64,000 nucleotides of DNA from Ornithorhynchus anatinus (lineage: Eukaryota > Chordata > Mammalia > Monotremata > Ornithorhynchidae). Within the stretch, counting starts at the first letter, position 1; each line of letters opens with the position of its first letter. The notes beneath the pieces are model-generated. The model did no database searches. It was not told the origin of the DNA and worked only from the letters and a program-made list of their open reading frames with translations. The translations under genes were made by a program, and so were the position numbers. This document shows, one piece after another, positions 60,739 through 64,000 of the stretch. The stretch is from positions 23,984,337 through 24,048,336 of the forward strand of contig NC_041748.1 in NCBI RefSeq assembly GCF_004115215.2, given 5' to 3'.

Positions 60739-61141
60739 TTTCATTCATTCATTCATTCAATAGTATTTATTGAGCGCTTACTATGTGCAGAACACTTTAC
60801 TGAGCGCTTGGAATGTTCAATTCGGCAACAGCCCTCAGCTCCCCCTCCCTTCCATGTCACCCCAACTCGCTCCCTTTGCTCTCCCCCCTCTCCACAGCAC
60901 TTGGATATTGATGCACAGATTTATATTAATGCCTGTATGCTTGTTTTGAGGTGTACATATCTATAATTCTATTCCTATTGATGCCCGTTTACTTGTTTAG
61001 GTGTCTGTCTCCCCCCTTCTAGACTCTAAGCCCCGTGTGGGCAGGGATTATCTCTTTTTATTGCCGAATTGTACTTGCCAAGCGCTTGGTACAGTGTTCT
61101 GAACATAGTAAGCGCTCAATAAATAGGACTGAATGAATGAC
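60739..61141. mobile_element. L2 (-) end then long L2 3' UTR (+)
   Basis: L2 (-) lies at about 60739-60835 (ATTCATTCATTCATTCAATAG). L2 (+) lies at about 60836-61141, from CCCTCAGCTCCCCCTCCC through GATTTATATTAATGCCTG to GCTCAATAAATAGGACTGAATGAATG. Confidence 0.85.
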
Positions 61142-61885
61142 AGAGCCCCGCCCACTAGTCGCATACAGTGCGAACTGTAGGGAACATCTCCCATCTCTAC
61201 CAACCCCAATCGTGTGGGACAGGGACTGTATCTGATCTCATTACCTTATATGCCCCAACACTTAGCCACTGCTTAACACAGTCAACATTGAATGAATCAG
61301 TCAATTAATAAATGAGAATTTACTGTAATGCTGGGGAGAGTGTTCTAACATAGCTGGTAGACTTGTTCCCACAAGGAGCATTCAGTTGAAAGGGGGAGAC
61401 AGACACTAAAAATAATCATGGATATGTCCATAGGTGCTGTGAGGATTGAGGTTGGGGGTGAATATCCAGGATTTAAGGGTTACGATCCAAGTACACAGGT
61501 GATGATGGTGTTCATGTTTTATTTTTCTACTTCCAACGTCACAGTCTGGAGAAACGATTCGGTACCCGAGACTGTTCCAGGCTGCCCCCCCCCCCCCAGT
61601 GATGAAGCAGGTGGGGGCATTCTGAGGGGCAAAGGTCAGGCTGGGGGTGGGAGAATGAGGTTCAGGTGTGTGAGAGGCAGAGAAGATGGTGGGGGTTGGA
61701 ACCTGTTTGATGGAGACCATCACTCTTCATGCCCCACACCTGTGGTCCCCTTCTCCTACGACCCCTCTGCCTCACCTGCCCTTATCCAATGACCTACCCT
61801 CCTCCTTCTCCTGCTCCTCCCTCCCCTTCTCTCTCTCTCTGACTCTCTGTCTCTCTCTGTGTGCCTGGCATCTTTTCTCCTCCAG
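61142..61885. other. AT-richer unique sequence with old L2-like pieces, no gene seen
   Basis: Eroded L2-like words occur at 61200-61400 (GACAGGGACTGTATCTGATC). The rest is unique, much less GC-rich than the first 56 kb, and ends in a long pyrimidine tract (61800-61885). Confidence 0.5.
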
Positions 61886-62016
61886 GTGTTCTGAATGGTC
61901 TCCTAAGACCACAGAGGCTTCCAGGTGCCTCCCTGCCCTTCATCAGGCTTTTGGGCAGCACCTGGGCGATGACCAAGCATCAGAGATGGAGACAGAATTC
62001 AGTTTTCCTCGGCTTG
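61886..62016 (+). other. Candidate exon (131 nt) with strong splice signals
   Basis: A pyrimidine-rich tract (CTCTCTCTCTGACTCTCTG through TTTTCTCCTCCAG) ends in an acceptor at 61884-61885, and a GTGAGT donor starts at 62017. One frame across the segment is open (MTKHQRWRQN and SPKTTEASRC are in different frames), but I recognise no protein. It could be a non-coding or 5' UTR exon, or chance. Confidence 0.25.
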
Positions 62017-62614
62017 GTGAGTCCTGGGTTGTGGCTGCTCCTGTCAGCTCAACCATTCCTTGTTTTCTCTGAGGTTGGGAAAGTTGTTCATGCTTTTTGC
62101 ACTGCGGTGGTGGCGATGATGTTGTGTGAAGGAGGAGGAGCTGGTTGGTTGGGGAAGGCAGAGTTAAGGCACGTCTATTGCCGATGTAGAAAGGATTTGG
62201 ATGTTGTCACGGATCATGGGGTCCAGGGGAATCTGCTGGTCAAGTTTATGACATTGATTCTGATGCAAAAAAGAGGTTGGAGGAGGGGAATCGCTGGGGA
62301 GGGTAGAGAAAGTGGGAAGGGGTTTCTTTAGGAGAGGCAGTGGGGCATAGCTATGATGGTGAAGACTTCAGTTGTTTCTGTTGTAGGGCTTGGAGAGGGG
62401 GCTGGAGATGGGTGAGGGGGTCGGGATGGGCAGGTGGTGGTGTTGGTCTGGCCAGGATCAGGGATGGTTGCTCTTGGCTTAAGGACTCCAGCCATAGGCA
62501 CCTCACTAAGAAGCGTGTTGGAGGTGATGGGCATGTTGTCCGGTTGTCCATCTGGATCCTTGTGCCCATTACTACCTCTCATTTCTGTCCATCAGGGTCC
62601 TCCTTTTTTGTTTT

Positions 62615-63065
62615 TTAATGGTATCTGTTAAGCGCTTATTGCCACGTACGGTTCTAAGTGTTGGGTTAATAATAACAGTGATGATATTTGTTAAGCGCTT
62701 ACTATGTGGAAGGCACTCTACCAAGCCCTGGGCTAGATCCAAGCAAATCAGGTTGGACACAGTCTACGTCCCATGGGGGGCTCATAGACTCGATCCCCAT
62801 TTTACAGATAAGGTAACTGAGGCACAGAGAAGTGAAGTGATTTGCCCAAGGTCACACAGTAGACGGGTGCCGGAGCTGAGATTAGGTGGGATGCAGTCCA
62901 AGTCCCACATGGGGCTCGTGGTGGTAATAATCCCAGTTTTACAGATGAGGCACAGAGAAGTGAAGTGACTTGTCCAGCGTCACACAGCGGACAGCAGCGG
63001 AGCCGGAAAAAGAGCCCAGGTCCTTCTTGCTCCCAGAAGGATTCTGTCTACTAGGCCATGCTGCT
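62615..63065 (-). mobile_element. Older Mon-1-like SINEs (-)
   Basis: A short piece at 62615-62665 and a longer one from about 62668 (TAATAATAACAGTGATGATATTTG) contain CCCCATTTTACAGATAAGGTAACTGAGG. A second CCCAGTTTTACAGATGAGGC follows at about 62932, implying two copies. Confidence 0.75.
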
Positions 63066-63174
63066 CCTCAGGGACCCAATCCCATGAGAAATAGGGGTCT
63101 TCACACATACATTTTTCATGGACACAGGAAGATAGACTCAGGCCTGCATTCTAGTGGGTAAGTGGATGACCAAG

Positions 63175-63440
63175 CAGCATGGCTCAGTGGAAAGAGCCCG
63201 GGCTTGGGAGTCAGAGGTCATGTGTTCGAATCCCAACTCTGGCCCTTGTCAGCTGTGTGACTGTGGGCAAGTCACTTCACTTCTCTGTGCCTCAGTTCTC
63301 TCATCTGTACAATGGGGATGAAGACTGTGAGCCTCACGTGGGACAACCTCATTCCCCTGTATCTACCCCAGCACTTAGAACAGTGCTGTGCACATAGTAA
63401 GCGCTTAACAAATACCAACATTATTATTATTATTACAACT
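63175..63440 (+). mobile_element. Full-length Mon-1 SINE (+)
   Basis: Box A (TGGCTCAGTGGA) and box B (GTTCGAATCC) are present, and the tail AACAAATACCAACATTATTATTATTATTAC is intact, among the least diverged copies here. Confidence 0.9.
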
Positions 63441-63689
63441 GCCCAAAACAAGGAAGACCCCATCTCCCTGGCCCCACCTCGGCTTTGTCCCGTCTCCGCG
63501 GGCTGAGGGCTTCGATGGCACCCGCTCTGGATCGAGTCAACTCTCTCTGCCTTCTTGGGGGTCCCGGGCAGACTGGGCTGGGGTAGGAAGGGTCTCTGCG
63601 CAGCCCGGTATCGTATGTGTCCAGCTAGTGTTTTCTCCAGAGCAAAGGGGGTCTCCTTCATCTCCCCGACTGTGTCATCACATCCTATG

Positions 63690-63875
63690 CTGGGCAGAAT
63701 CTCTATGTGTGTGTATGCATTTACCTACATATCTGTAATTTATTTGCATGGAGGTCTGTCACCCGCCTTGACTGTAGCTCTCTGTCCGCTTATTGTTGTA
63801 TTAAACTTTCTCAAGTGCGTTAATATAGTGCTCTGCACACAGTAAGTGCTCAATAAATAAGATAGAATGTGCGTG
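63690..63875 (+). mobile_element. L2 3' end (+)
   Basis: TACATATCTGTAATTTATTTGC through AGTGCTCTGCACACAGTAAG and GCTCAATAAATAAGATAGAATG is an L2 3' UTR, somewhat diverged. Bases 63876-64000 show nothing recognisable. Confidence 0.8.
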
Positions 63876-64000
63876 TGTTTATGAAAGACCTGCGTGGGAG
63901 AGGGGAGCTCCTGCAGAGGAGGAGTCCAAGGACTCGTGAGGCAGGAGGGTCAGTTGCCCTGTGTGTGGGGGTGTGCTGGAGGGAGCTGCTGCGGATGAGG

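Overview
The window is vertebrate nuclear DNA from a monotreme, almost certainly platypus (Ornithorhynchus anatinus). Two observations support this. Every gene is a single-copy vertebrate orthologue with GT-AG introns and extremely GC-rich codons. The non-genic DNA is packed with Mon-1 tRNA-derived SINEs (box A, box B GGTTCGAATCC, tail ending AACAAATACCAACATTATTATT) and 5'-truncated L2 LINEs (tail AAGCGCTCAATAAATACTATTGAATGAATGA), the two families that dominate monotreme genomes. The sequence gives no hint of a prokaryote, phage or CRISPR.

Layout: last exon of UFD1 (+, 75-149); C22orf39/PANTS (+, 2165-3963); MRPL40 (-, 5176-8235); HIRA (+, 12928-23156); a SINE/LINE desert (24.4-28.4 kb); PPIL2 (+, 28625-42870); YPEL1 (-, 45107-47895); then a gene-poor, repeat-rich stretch to 64 kb containing a CpG-island promoter candidate near 55 kb and a CTCF-motif minisatellite near 59 kb. 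I rebuilt each gene exon by exon. All phases close, giving products of 109 (C22orf39), 202 (MRPL40), 1019 (HIRA), 520 (PPIL2) and 119 (YPEL1) residues.

UFD1-C22orf39-MRPL40-HIRA keep the order and relative strands of human 22q11.21. PPIL2-YPEL1 is a second 22q11 pair, lying about 2 Mb away in human beyond the segmental-duplication region. Here the two groups are direct neighbours, so an evolutionary breakpoint falls between HIRA and PPIL2. Genes are very compact (HIRA about 10 kb against about 100 kb in human).

The genes are independent housekeeping or chromatin genes: ERAD/p97 adaptor (UFD1), synaptic/CHCH microprotein (C22orf39), mitoribosome (MRPL40), H3.3 chaperone (HIRA), spliceosomal U-box cyclophilin (PPIL2) and Yippee zinc protein (YPEL1). 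No operon-like system exists. The most interesting material is non-coding: tandem NF-Y boxes at the C22orf39 promoter, an ACGTCATG minisatellite with higher-order structure before HIRA, a tandem CTCF-like array, nested SINE insertions, an apparently L2-donated poly(A) signal, a GC-AG intron in YPEL1 and a dispersed GC-rich repeat family of about 62 bp.
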